Assembly (NCBI GenBank): GCA_914767715.1
Contig: OU612065.1
Coordinates: forward strand, 11,346,001-11,410,000
Reading direction: 5' to 3'
DNA: 64,000 bases
From: Membranipora membranacea
Lineage: Eukaryota > Bryozoa > Gymnolaemata > Cheilostomatida > Membraniporidae
Shown: positions 12,901 to 24,511 of the stretch, one piece after another
Layout of the letters: the number at the start of each line of letters is the position of its first letter
How positions within the stretch are numbered: position 1 is the stretch's first letter
Position numbers and translations under genes: made by a program
Notes under the pieces: model-generated
Told to the model about the DNA's origin: nothing
Databases searched by the model: none
What the model saw: the letters and a program-made list of their open reading frames with translations, nothing else

Positions 12901-15900
12901 GATTTCAGAGGCAAAATTATACTGCAGAAACAATTTATAGGATGAAAGTTGGTTTTTTGGATGCTGTTAGCTAATTTGGCAACCGTGCCAAATCATGAAA
13001 AACTGCTACCTTTAAACAAGATATACGTGTATCTTATAACTACGGAAGCGTACCATGATTTTGTCACTTTTTAGATTCTTTATGACGTCGGTGCTGTTCA
13101 ACCATTGAAAGAAGTTGCATCAAGCCCAAACAAACTGGCATCTCAGTTTGCTTGTGAAACCCTGAAAATACTCGGTGAACAAATACCGTATACACTAAGC
13201 TCTCACTCACCACCTCTATGGAGTAAAACTGATGTACAAAACTGGTTGAAGCAGGTGTGTTATAATGGCTGTTACTGAAAGCCACACAAAACTGCATTGT
13301 GTATGATACTTGCCTCCAGAGTTTTTATTTATAACATTATTTATGATAAATTTCATACTTGTATCCGTGCTGTTACTTGCTACCTAGAGAATACTTCAAT
13401 TGTGTATCTTAAATAAGTTGCCCGGGAAATGGTCATTCCACTCTAGCGGACACATGTCCTCATGGTTATTGCTCGCAACAAATTATTCTTCAAGACCTGA
13501 TCGTCTGTTTCAGATTGGTTTTGATGAGTTCGCAGATAAGTTTTTCAAGCTGAATGTTGATGGAGATATACTTCTATCACTTACCCCACAAAGACTCAAG
13601 GATGATCTGTGTCTCCATAACGGCATAGATAGACAAAGGTACTTGTTAATCATAATAGTTGCAATGCAATACAATATTTTTTCTCAATGATATTTGATCT
13701 CTCATAGTTATGTAAATGTTATGTTATGTTATGTAAATTTAACTTATCTTCATTGCGAAGCTTTCTATCTCTTTTCCCCTTTTTTTTTTGGCACCATTTG
13801 GAAAACATTCCACTATCAAAATGAAATAGACTCCCAAATAAAAGTTTCAAAAAAAGAAAGAAAAGAATTTGCAAGTTTTTATTGGGAACATATTTTATCA
13901 CAAACTCCATGGTTTTTAGATTGTGGAGACGTCTGACAGAACTAAAAGTACATGCTGACTATACATCATGTGACACAAGTAAGCTCTGCTCCTGGCTGAG
14001 TAAAGTGGACCCTCAGCTACTTCAGTATGCATATAACATGCTCTCAGCAGGTGTTACTGTTGATACCCTACCTCACCTCACCGACGATCACCTCAGATCT
14101 GATTGTGACATCACTAACGGCATTCACAGACTTAGAATACTCCAAGCTGCAGAAGGTATAATATAGAAGGTTCAAAATGGAGAATAGAGCCTGTCATTTT
14201 GATGTAATATTTAAGTTTGACTGGTCTCCTGCTACTTGCCTTTCAACTGCTGATGATTAGGATATAGGTCAGCGATTGTGATACCTGAATCTGGAGGTGA
14301 AGTGAAGCTAGACCACTATAATGAAACATGAGTTAATCCAATAAAGTCCAGAGGTTTTACAAAAAGATGATAAGTAAACTGGCCAGAAGTGATACTTGTG
14401 ACATTGAGCCTTCAGTCTATTTTTAGATCTCATCATGAAAGGTTTTTCATGCCATATGCTGTTTCCAATTCCAGGTCGAATTGACTTGCAGCACTCATTT
14501 GCAAGGAGTTTGGATGTTTTAGACACAGATAGTCGACCAGCTAATCAGAAACTAGATGTTTTCATCAGCTACCGTAGATCTACAGGTTCTCAGCTGGCAA
14601 GGTTTGTATCATGACGTCATTATTGTTCTGAATTTCATCAGTTCCTGATCTTGCCAAACTTCCTTCAATATATGACATTAAATTGACTCAGCAAAGGGAA
14701 GCTCGCATCCTTAATCAATCATGTGTCATACATGTGTTACAAATGATATTCCCGTCCTTTTTTCATATATGTAAAAGAATTAACTTCACAAAAAAAAAAA
14801 CTTTTTAATATTCCCCCGAATAACTCATTGCATTTTTATGGGAACTTTTTTAGCCTACTGAAAGTTCACCTCCAGTTGCGTGGATTTACAGTATTTCTGG
14901 ATATTGAGAAATTGGCAGCTGGCAGATTTGATGACAGGTTACTAAACAGTGTAAAACAAGCTAGGAATTTCATTCTGGTTCTGACACCCGGAGCTTTAGA
15001 GCGCTGTATACATGACGATCTCAATAAAGACTGGGTACACAGGGTGAGTGTTACATGGTTAAAGTAGAGCCACCTTGCCCGATAATATCAAATGGAGACA
15101 GGCAAGCACAATGCATCATTCTGTTATCGTTTGTTATATTGCCAAATCATGAACAGCGCTGGTGTATTTGCGATAATTCTTTTTGTCATATTACTTAGGC
15201 AAACTATTTATTTTGTGTAGAACGTGCTTGTGAGTGTTCTGTGAGATTCTGTTTTCTGTGTGCATTGTGCATGGTTTTCTCTCCCCTAGGAGGATATTCT
15301 CTTACACAAGGTAGCAATGCTGTTATGTTACCCTGTTAACCTGCTTACTCTGTCATTTCATAGTAATAGTGAATGTTTTAAAGACTAACAATGCATGTGT
15401 AATACAGCTTCACCTCAACCATTGATTATTTGTATAAGCATGTCATTTAACTACCAAACAAAAGATTTAGTTGTGTCATTATTTGATTATTGATAACTTT
15501 TCATCACTGAAAAGTCCCCTATCCCACTAACTCACCTCGGGATCACAACCATCCTTCCTCACGTTGTCTAGATATGACACGAAGGGATAAATCAAACCAA
15601 TCAATTTGCGAAATATGACATCCAATATTTTTTTCGAAATTCATCAATGTAGTTCGTCGGCTTTAGTTCATTGCTGTAGAATTTTTCTACTATAAATGTA
15701 GCAGGTGGACGGTGGTGCTGCGTATGCAAAATTATACAATTAATGAGTCGATGTTCACTTGAAAGCCATTTTTAGTGTTATTGGAGTTTACAAAGTGAAA
15801 ACACTTTTACAGGAAATTGTGGCTGCCTTGAATAGTGAGTGTAATATCGTGCCAGTGATGGATGAATTTAAATGGCCTGCACCGGATGCTCAACCAGAAG

Positions 15901-16337
15901 ATATGAAAAGTATCACCAGATTCAACGGAATCAGGTAACTAAGATAAATTGTATACTTGAAAAATATTGTCTCCCTGGTTAAATCAGGGAGGAATAGAAT
16001 TCCCTGTTACTTGAAGCTTCAGATCGAGGAGTTGTCCACACAGTTCAATAGAGAAGACAACTATTAACATGTGAATGATAGTTTTTCAGTAATAGAAATG
16101 TGTTCTGAAGAATACAATGTAATGTCTATGTTCTTTGTGTTTAGATGGATACACGATTATCAGGATGCGTGTGTGGACAAACTTGAGCTGTTTCTCAGAA
16201 CCGGACAGCAGGAGCCGATGCCCGTGTCACCTGGCTCATTACCTAGTTCTAAAAGTCCATCAAGTTCAAAGTCTCCTCCCCCAATCAGGAAAAGTGAATC
16301 TCCAACAAATGGCTACTACAATAATGCCACAAACTAA
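3990..16337 (+). CDS. SARM1: SARM1: sterile alpha and TIR motif-containing NAD+ hydrolase
   Basis: Coding exons: 3990-4107, 4710-4870, 7920-8048, 8725-8869, 9592-9740, 11603-12301, 12640-12834, 13075-13254, 13514-13638, 13920-14155, 14475-14601, 14854-15043, 15813-15934, 16145-16337 (TAA). All phases agree and give about 922 aa. Order: a low-complexity N-terminus (about 1-234); an ARM domain (about 235-575); SAM1 (about 577-643); SAM2 (about 647-712); TIR (about 738-870, starting [10 protein letters not shown]); and a Ser/Pro-rich tail. The motif KDWVHREIVAAL carries the Glu (about 819) that matches catalytic Glu642 of human SARM1. ARM residues that bind NMN/NAD+ in the human protein are kept: Trp and Arg in AWTTPQYGR, Arg in SPNREYL, Lys in FKHSENT. 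Known family role: an autoinhibited octameric NADase that drives axon degeneration in animals, and in nematodes (TIR-1) innate immune p38 signalling. Intact regulatory and catalytic residues suggest a functional metabolic sensor. The N-terminus is longer than in the 724-aa human protein. Confidence 0.95.
6090..6152 (+). CDS. SARM1: Alternative first coding exon of SARM1 (isoform 2)
   Basis: An ATG opens 21 codons beginning [12 protein letters not shown] and ends at CTTTCAAG-like exon sequence followed by a GTTTG donor in phase 0. The next constitutive exon (7920) starts in phase 0, so translation continues into it without a shift. The resulting protein would be about 850 aa. No convincing acceptor precedes the ATG, which fits a separate promoter rather than a cassette exon. 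The call rests on frame and splice agreement only, and 21 codons is short. Confidence 0.45.
7387..7476 (+). CDS. SARM1: Alternative first coding exon of SARM1 (isoform 3)
   Basis: An ATG opens exactly 30 codons ([18 protein letters not shown]...) and ends in phase 0 at a GTATGT donor, joining to the exon at 7920. The protein would be about 859 aa. The peptide is rich in Ser, Thr and Arg and could be a targeting or regulatory leader, though I cannot say which. An AG at the GTCAG just after the ATG could act as an acceptor, but it would need a phase-1 upstream exon and none is seen. Confidence 0.5.
10518..10542 (+). repeat. Dispersed repeat core shared with 58527-58551
   Basis: These 25 bases, including AAAAGTCTGGGGGGCTCAG, are exactly repeated in reverse complement at 58527-58551, and similarity continues for a few bases on the left side (CGAGG). 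This copy lies in the 1.86 kb SARM1 intron 9741-11602. The matching stretches are GC-rich against AT-rich surroundings, which suggests two copies of one interspersed element whose full extent I cannot set. Confidence 0.7.
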
Positions 16338-17772
16338 TGAAACTCTTTCAAAATTAGTGCTAGATCTTACTCCTAATATGCATATTATGTAGAATTTCAT
16401 ATTATTAAATCATTGACCTATGTTAGACTGATCAGGTACTGGAATCCACGATCATTGTCTTTTCCCCATAATTCTGCTTTAAACATAATACTCAGACAGT
16501 TGTGAATTCATATACCTACTTTCGGTGCTTTTGACAATCTTCAAATATGATACGCTTCATTGCCTCGTTAGTATAATATTATGGGCTGAGTAGATATTAA
16601 AAATTAACTTTAGCTCAGACTGACTTATATGGCTAACATGGTCAGGTTTAAATTTGAAATTCCTATAGATGGTGAAAAAAATACAAGGCAGTTATCTTTA
16701 TGTAATGCTTGAATTCAGGCAGACCTCTATATATATTAAACAAAAGTTATTTATTTTAGAGTATAATCTGCTATCTGATATAAGAGCAGTTAACTCCAGA
16801 ATATTATAGTCACTGTAATGCCTGCTTGCCTACATAGAAAAATATGTTATATTTTAGCCATTATATCACCATGAAACATATGTTTTCTTTGTAGTGATTT
16901 TCAGGGTAAATAAATTATTTCACATCTCCAAACATGATCTAGAGCAACATTTTTTTCAAATGTTAGCCATTCATCCGATGTCAACATCATTATGGACAGT
17001 GACCTCCTATGCCTAACATAGAGCTAACTCCACTGATAACCATAAAATAGTCTAGTCATTCATAATCCAAATGCTGAACTACCTGTTGATTAAATTGAGT
17101 GAGCTTTAAATTTAATTGCATAAAAAAGCAGTCATTTGAGTCCTCGAACTAACATACCACTAAAAGGATCAATTGGATGGTATAGGACAGTGATGCTGTT
17201 AGCTCAAGACAAAACCAGAGTTCACAACATAATATGTTTTCATGTGTACTAAATACCATAATATGTGTTCATGATATGTTTATTAGTTGACTTTGGGTTT
17301 GACGTAATTACATAAAGACCTAAAAAATACATCATGAATTCTTTGGAATGAACGAGCACCACAGAATTACCTACAGATAAGATTATGGCAGCCTAATTAA
17401 CGAATAGTCTCCAGATATTGAGAAAATAGAGTTAAATTCCGGTTAAAATATTAAATCTTAAAATAAAAACTCAAATAATGAGGAAATTGAAATCAATAAA
17501 AATACAGCTGATGACCAATGTTAATTAATCCTGGCTCATTTGAGTGTAATTTCATATGAATTCAGCACCGCACATAGTTGACTATACTTGGCCAGCTTAT
17601 CATATCTGTTAATGAAAAAGTGATTTCAAGCATCTATAAATGCACATCATCATCATACACTTATTTCCTTGTTATTTTTCGCATTAACTGGGTAAATGGT
17701 AATCAATTCTTATAAAAAATAATATCTAATCAGGCTCACCTCACGGGAGTTATGTTCTAGTGTGAGTCTGTC
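16338..17772. other. SARM1 3' UTR and gap to BET1
   Basis: No coding exon is visible. Candidate polyadenylation signals on the plus strand are ATTAAA at 16404-16409 and AATAAA at 16909-16914. The genes on either side are transcribed towards this gap. Confidence 0.5.
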
Positions 17773-19104
17773 TCATCGGAATTTCAATATAAGCCAGAGC
17801 ATAAATATCACAAACATACAAAACATAAGAAGATAACAGAGGTGCCAATTACTCCCAGATCTAGCAATGGCAGTAAGTCTGTTCATTGTCGATGATAAAA
17901 ACCCGGTTCCCTTGTCAAAGTCATCATCCTAGAGAAACAGACAACAAAAGCCATGAGAGGAAAGAAACAGATCAGAACAAAGGTGAAAAGAAATGATTCT
18001 GAGCGCCTTCAATCTGACATAGGGCCATCCAAAAACATATAAATTAATATTCTTCTTGGCAAATGAAATAATGACCCTACTTTGATTCTGATTATTTCCT
18101 GATTTACCAGCCAAAAAAAAACTCATATGATTCAAAGAGTTTGTCTTACTTTTACTCACCATTCCTTTCAGCATATTGTTTTGGTAACGGACTTCATCTC
18201 CAATATCAATTGTGAGCTGGAAAAAAGTGACAATATATTGCTAGGTGTTATTGAGCATCTCAGTTGTTTATTATAGATGGTATTCATAAAGAGGAGCAAC
18301 ACAAGAATAGAAAAACACATATAAATGAGCTATATGGAAAGTATTTGGTGCATATGATCGTAAAATAAATGAATCAATTGGTAGCAGACTCTAAATCTGA
18401 AACAATCAATCAGAAAGATTCCTAGAATCCGTAAAGATAGGCTCACAGATTTGAGTGCTTTCACTTTGTTAGCTAATTCACTCTCCGATCTATTATTCTC
18501 ATCCTCCACATGATTGTGCTGATAACCTCCACCTTGAGGCCCGCTATCTACAACACGAGAAGTGTTTTGCAGTAAAATATGTGAAATAGTTAGGAATGGT
18601 TGTTGAAACACTTGACATGGATTGGCTTGGACCCTTTCTTTCAATTTAATCGAAAGCTACATAGTCTCGACACCAGATGCTCCACTAAACTTTTGATGAA
18701 AGTAGCTCAACTCATAAAACTCATAAACAACGGGAGAGCTGAGAGCTTTAAGGCCTGACCTGATCACCTGATTGTGGAAATGATGCAAGTCAGGTGGAAG
18801 AGGCCTTAAAGCAAGGTTTACACATTCTTGGACTGTTCATGTAATCTGTTTTAACATTGATAAAATGATAAATAAAGATCTAAAATAAAGGCAACAATGT
18901 CCAAAATTTTGTAGAATTTGTCTCACATGCTGACAGAGTGAGCAAGTAGGCACATCCATAATGATCAATTGCCCATCAGGCAAACATCATATCTTATTGC
19001 CAGCATCATACTTGATGGAAACACATAGATAGTTATAAAGAATCCTAGTCCTTGTTGTTGGACCTGGAAGAAGCATTCCTCTCACCTGTGACAGTTCTCC
19101 TCAT
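17773..19104 (-). CDS. BET1: BET1: Golgi vesicular membrane-trafficking Qc-SNARE
   Basis: Four small exons on the minus strand: 19086-19104 (ATG), 18447-18547, 18160-18216 and 17773-17928 (TGA). Phases 1, 0, 0 match exactly and give 110 aa, against 118 in human BET1. The protein starts MRRTVT, as BET1 starts MRR, then has an acidic linker, a SNARE motif and a C-terminal anchor. In the SNARE motif, ANKVKALKS is followed by LTIDIGDEVRYQNNMLKGM; Gln52 in YQN is the expected zero-layer residue. DDDFDKGTGFLSSTM then leads to a hydrophobic segment of about 18 residues and the basic end KFR. Known role: ER-to-Golgi fusion with syntaxin 5, membrin/GOSR2 and SEC22 or YKT6. Each exon is too short to stand out as an open frame. 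BET1L is the alternative, but the MRR start and D.DFD.GTGFL favour BET1. Confidence 0.9.
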
Positions 19105-19624
19105 CACGTCCTGTTTAATCACATACACAGTGGGATATTATTAAGCTTATGATTAATTGAGTGGTGCTTAAAGGTTTACTCTCACAGAAATGTTGAAATA
19201 AATGCTGTGTTGGCAACGACGTTGATATAGACTTGTGGCCACTTGTTTTTGGAAATACAAAATCCCCTTTAAAATTTCCATTTACTAAAGTGAAACCGCT
19301 ATGTTGACATGTCATGAAGGTCAAGGTTTTAATCTTAAATAATCACGCCTGATGTATTTTTCCTTTTATTTGTTGGTGTCGGAGAAATGAGATTTTTAAT
19401 TATTTATTCTTATTAACTGTCTTCGAATGAATGAAAATAATAAAGACTGAGGAAACTTCTGGAAAGATAAATCTTCAGACTTTTCAATATTTTGGTTATA
19501 TTCATATAGATTATATATATGCTCTATCTGTTCTTTTGCGTTATTCGGAAAATTACAATTGTATACATGTCAATATTCCTGAAAGAAATATTAATGTTGA
19601 AGGTCTATGTATACGCCAAGCAGA
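19105..19624. promoter_or_regulatory. Likely bidirectional promoter between BET1 and KCTD5-like gene
   Basis: BET1 starts at 19104 on the minus strand and the KCTD gene at 19625 on the plus strand, leaving about 520 bp. It must hold both 5' UTRs and promoters unless distant leader exons exist. I see no clear TATA box or CpG island; the stretch is AT-rich. The role is inferred from position only. Confidence 0.4.
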
Positions 19625-22600
19625 ATGGCAGTAAATGGGGAAACTCAACCTGTGGCTAACGGTATGAGTTCATGCAGCAAATGTATGGGTGAGGATGCCC
19701 CTTTAAATCAATCTTGGGTCAAACTAAATGTTGGAGGTACACAGTTTCTGACCACCAAAACGACACTCTGTAGGGATCCACAGTCTTTCCTCTACAGGCT
19801 CTGCCAAGAGGAGGATGATTTAAAATCTCACAAGGTTGGTACTACCTTCTTACACTACACCACAGAGTTAAGACGTATTGTTTCCCATTGTCAAGGAAGA
19901 CCGCATTAGGTCAGTGCAAGCAAGGAGTAGAAGGGGAGTAGTATAGAGTGGTTCTTTGTTGGTTATAGTGCATACTTCTAAGACTGCAAATACATGCAGT
20001 TTATATTCAAGTTCTCTGCTGAACTAAACTAATAAATCTACATTTCTTCAAAATGAAAATAACAACCCAGAGCTGAGAGGTTTCTGTTTAGTGCACATAG
20101 TCTCAAACTAGACACCAGGGGCTGGTTTCAATTTGGATCCGGCTAAATTGTATTTAGCACACGTAAACCTGAGCTGTAGCCAGATCTTAGCAGCCAAGTT
20201 AATCATGTTTCAATTAGGCCCTGCTACCACTCAGTTGTCACTCAGGGGGGTCTTTCAATTAGAAACAGCCAAAATCGCAATCTTATCGCTCACTCAGTGA
20301 GTGAGCGATACCTGCTAGGGGTCTCGCTTTCAGATCGCTCAGTCACTTGATGGGACTATATACATTCTGAGTTAGCGATTTGTGAGCGATTTTCTCTAAT
20401 TGAAACACTAAGTGAGTGATAATTTTGAGCGATGTGATAGTGATAACTTGCTTTAGTAAAGGATCACTCCTTCTAATTGAAAGACCCCCCTGGTTAGTAG
20501 ATTGATATTCAACTTCTAAGACTGCAAATACATGCAGTTTATATTCAAGTTCTCTGCTGAACTAAACTAATAAATCTACATTTCAAAATGAAAATAACAA
20601 CCCAGAGCTGAGAGGTTTCTGTTTAGTGCACATAGTCTCAAACTAGATACCAGGGGCTGGTTTCAATTAGGATCCGGCTAAATTGTATTTAGCACACGTA
20701 AACCTGAGCTGTAGCCAGATCTTAGCAGCCACTTTAATCATGTTTCAATTAGGCCCTGCTACCACTCAGTTGTCACTCAGGTTAGTAGATTGATATTCAT
20801 TTTGGAGAGATTTCACATTATCACTAATTACGACAGAAATTATGAGTCAGTGGTTTTATGTCTATTGTCATTGCAGATTAATTACACTTTGATGAATCGT
20901 AATTTATCATAAATTACGATAGTATGAAACTATTCAATAAATTAGCATATCTTATTCTTACATATAAAATTGCATGGTGGCTGAGTGATAGCCGTCTGAA
21001 ACAGAACAGCCAAGATTCGGCTCAGGATCAGCTATGAGTGTGTTAAATTTATCCTAATTGAAACCCGATTTGGTGAGTGGCTGAGCTTTAGCTGGCCTTT
21101 AGCCGTGAAAGCACGGCTAAATCTCTAATTGAAACCAGCCCCAGACCATCTTGCTCTCTGTAATTGCTGATAATTTTGGGTATTTCGAAATTCCACCCTG
21201 GTGGTCGTCCGCAAATCAATATTCTTCAATTCAAGTCAAAGAAATTAATTGGAAAAAAAAAAATAAGGGAGCCTTTGCTTCTGCTCAGTGGGTCATTATG
21301 GGCCTGATAGAAAAACAAAAGATTGAGGGTTCTATGCAATACGGAGGGTTTTCCTCTAAAGAACAAGCATGGCAGAAAGGTAACAGATTTTTCATTTATA
21401 GCCCAACTCTGTCCAAACCAAGGCAACAAATTCATAGCCGAGGCTAACATCTAAGAATTGGATCAGAAAACGTTTAGAAAAACACAGTATCTCATTTAGT
21501 AGATGTGTTAAGTGGCTCACTGACCCAAATCAACCAAATTACAAACACGAGGTAAGTCGAGTTGTAAGGCAGGGTTTGAGTAGTAATAATTGTTATATGG
21601 CGATTGAGAGCAGAAAACGTGTCGGTGTGACAAATTCTAACGATAAAAAACTTTGAACAAACAATAAACAGTTTAAAACCCTAGATATGGAAATGAGGAA
21701 ATGATACCGACAGCACTCTCTGGTATATTACGATGATAACACTTCCAACACCTACGACAACCCCTCCATCACTCACTCCTAATTTAAGAGATCTGAGCAG
21801 CCCTTCAACTACTGTTTTCTTAACATATTCTTCACTGCTCCACTTCTGATTTACAAATAGGCCTACGTCGGAGTTATATTGAAATGGAAAATATTGAGAT
21901 ATGACTAGAACTCGATCTCACAGCCTGCCATCATTCGATGGTATATGCTAAAATGAGCATCGTCAAGATTTGAATAGGATTAATGTTTTGAACAATAGCT
22001 TATATGCATGTATGTGTTGAGCTGAGCGAGTACTGTAATGCATAAAATTTGGTACCTGTCAATACCAAGCATTCCAGGCCTGTGAATACATTGACTGTAG
22101 ACTTGTAGAATTTTTGGTGTCCAGTTCGCTGCGTTGGCATTTCAACGGTTGAACTGCTTTGAAAAAATGTTTAACATGCTTAAATTGAAAGATCTCAGTG
22201 CCTTGACAAGTAAATGTGTCCTATAGCAGTGCTGCCATCATGCCTTGCCATAGAATATAATGGTATATAGTATGCAGTCTTTATCACACTTAAAAAAATT
22301 GCAAGTCAAAACAATAAAGTTCTCACTCTCATCCGACTTCCTTCCCATCCACACCTTGTTACATTTTAACTCGTTTGTATGCATGGCGTTAAATATAGAT
22401 TGTCGTTTTCCTTTGGTATTCTTTCAGGCACAGTCTCTATTTTAAATGTATAAGGGTGATGTGTTCATCTTATAACACTAGGTAAGCTTGTGGTTTAATG
22501 TGACACAGTATTGCATTGTTGTTGCTGTCATTGATATTTTTGTTTCCTATGCAGGATGAATACGGTGCATACCTAATAGACAGAGACCCAGAGTTTTTTA

Positions 22601-24511
22601 GACCTATACTTAACTACTTGCGTCATGGCAAGCTTGTAATAGATAAAAATCAGGAAATTGAAGGTATTTATACATCATTTCACATTTTTATTATTCAATT
22701 GATGAACTGTAAATACTTGACAATATTTGAACAGTATTCGATTGGCCCATTGAAATCCATTAGCGGATTATTTGTATGGGAACCAACAATCTGTGACCTG
22801 ACAAGGATGATTCTGCGCTGAAGAATAGTGTGATTAATGTTGACCTTTTCAGGCTGCTGCCGTTTAAGGATGTCATCCATGTTGTAACAAGCACATGATT
22901 ACGGTGATAAAATTTATATCAGGGTTGAAAGAGGCAAGGAAATAAAAGTAACTATTGCATAAATAAAGGTTGGCTGTTAAAATCCAAGATTGAATATGGC
23001 TGTTTGAGTGTTCATCCTTCATAATCATGTCACATGTATTGTCACAGGAGTACTGGAGGAAGCAGAATTTTACAATGTTACAGAGGCCATTCAGATTTGT
23101 AAAGAGAGAATTAAATGTAGAGATGATAGCAACAATCAGGTAAATTAGATACCGATGTGTTTGATATTAATCACCTTGCTATCTGATGCCCTTCTGTCTG
23201 TATGGAAATCATCAAAAGAGCATTGTCAGACTCACACCTGAGAGTCATATTGCTATCCTTTACTTTGGCTTGAGGTTGTCTAGCATATCTAATATAGAGA
23301 CTGTACTTGTTCAGTGTGAAATTAAATTGTGCCTTATCTACGTTGAGAAATCTCGATTAGCGTAAAATACCATGGTAGTTATCAATGTGACCTCTCAACC
23401 TCACATCAATCGCTTCATTTGTGTTTATTTTATTTTTTATTTATAGTCAAATATAAAAAATGTGTACAGAGTATTACAGTGTTCTGAGGAGGAGCTTACG
23501 CAGGTTGTATCATCTCTATCAGATGGCTGGAAGTTTGAGCAGGTGAGAGGGCTGCAGTTATATTTGCATGTTTATGCTTTATTTATTTAAATGTCAGAAA
23601 GATGGTCTGGAAAATTTATTCGACTTGAATATGAACTTAACCACACATATATCATTCAGTTTGCTTATACTGCGTAACCTATACCTTACTGTTTTTTGTG
23701 TTTAATGTTATGGATATAATTTTCTGTCAATCTATCTAGTTATATTTTTGCAGCTTATAAATATCGGGTCCTCATACTCTTATGGCGGTCAGGATCATGC
23801 TGAATATTTATGTGTGGTCTCAAAAGGATACCCAAACAGGACTACAGCTGATCACAACACAGACCGGTCCAAGGTAATAATGTCACATGCTTTCTCTTAA
23901 CAATTAGCATGATTAGGATAAGGATGATTGTTGTTTTACCCTACATGAGTAACACACCGTGAGGGTTTTATCACAATTGCCCATGTACAATTCCCCGAGC
24001 AAACATTGATCTCGATTCGCCCAGAAGATTAGATCAATCTCTAGATATTGACCCAATTCAGTAAACTGCATTTTGGGATACGATAAATTTTGCACTAGTT
24101 GACACCAGGGAGGGTGGGATATACCACCCTCCCTGTTGACACTCAGAACAGATAGGGAGTTGCCCTCTATTGGATAATGAGGAGACAAACCCTGAATGTA
24201 ACATTTGTCTTCCGAATGTCTTCTTTTACCCAGGACTGGGTGTAGAGAGTAGGAAGGCCAATACAGAGGGTAAATTGCTATTAAATAGGAATGCTTAAAA
24301 ACTGGACCAGTCAATGTTAGATACATTCAGTTATCAACATAGCATGTGACTGATAGCGAAATCGTTGCTAACAGCAGCACATGCCTAAGATCAAGTGCAT
24401 TACTAGTCATAAGTGATCTTTCAATTAGAGCGAATGGAAATGAGTCCATATTAGTTGTTAATGTACGGTAAATTCTTACAGGTTTTACAGAAAGCAATGA
24501 GGATGACTTAG
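19625..24511 (+). CDS. KCTD5: KCTD2/5/17-type BTB (T1) domain adaptor
   Basis: Exons: 19625-19834, 22555-22663, 23048-23139, 23447-23542, 23754-23873 and 24482-24511 (TAG), all in phase, giving 218 aa (human KCTD5 has 234). A BTB/T1 domain spans about residues 28-110 ([57 protein letters not shown]). The C-terminal half keeps the diagnostic [28 protein letters not shown] and [20 protein letters not shown]. The short last exon ends VLQKAMRMT, matching the family's C-terminus. Known role: a pentameric substrate adaptor for cullin-3 ubiquitin ligase; KCTD5 acts on G-beta-gamma. Symbol KCTD5 is chosen within a trio that invertebrates usually have as one gene. The ATG at 19625 has a better context than the in-frame one at 19607. 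The first intron holds the nested miniature transposons. Confidence 0.93.
19974..20799. repeat. Tandem duplication of a 288-bp segment in KCTD5-like intron 1
   Basis: Copy 1 runs 19974-20511 and copy 2 runs 20512-20799, each starting ACTTCTAAGACTGC and ending GTTAGTAGATTGATATTCA. Copy 2 is 288 bp. Copy 1 is 538 bp: the extra length is a 244-bp inserted element, a 3-bp target duplication and a 3-bp TTC difference near 20047. Copies differ at only a few other bases. Both include the left end of the larger miniature transposon (CAGGGGCTGG at 20116 and at 20651). Confidence 0.85.
20246..20489. mobile_element. 244-bp MITE with GGGGGTCTTTCAATTAG terminal inverted repeats
   Basis: The left end GGGGGTCTTTCAATTAGAA is mirrored by TTCTAATTGAAAGACCCCC at the right end. 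It is flanked by CAG (20243-20245) and CTG (20490-20492). The unoccupied sister copy reads CACTCAGGTTAG, so a 3-bp CWG target duplication with one later change explains the site. No open frame is present, so it is non-autonomous. Three-base target duplications suggest a PIF/Harbinger-like mover, but this is inference. Confidence 0.85.
20654..21141. mobile_element. 488-bp MITE with GGGCTGGTTTCAATTAG terminal inverted repeats
   Basis: The left end GGGCTGGTTTCAATTAGGAT pairs with CTCTAATTGAAACCAGCCC at the right end, flanked on both sides by a perfect CAG duplication (20651-20653 and 21142-21144). Its ends share the TTTCAATTAG core with the 244-bp element, so both probably use related transposases. 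The left part is also present at 20119 because of the tandem duplication. No coding capacity. Confidence 0.8.
24098..24142. repeat. Short palindrome, CAGGGAGGGTGG type
   Basis: The arms GACACCAGGGAGGGTGG and CCACCCTCCCTGTTGAC fold over a loop of a few bases. It lies in the last KCTD5-like intron (23874-24481) and is one member of the hairpin set described in the findings. No coding capacity. Confidence 0.7.

Noticed and set aside
23913-24326. 137-codon minus-strand frame in a KCTD5-like intron
   Set aside because: It runs through the 24098 hairpin and shows no family resemblance.
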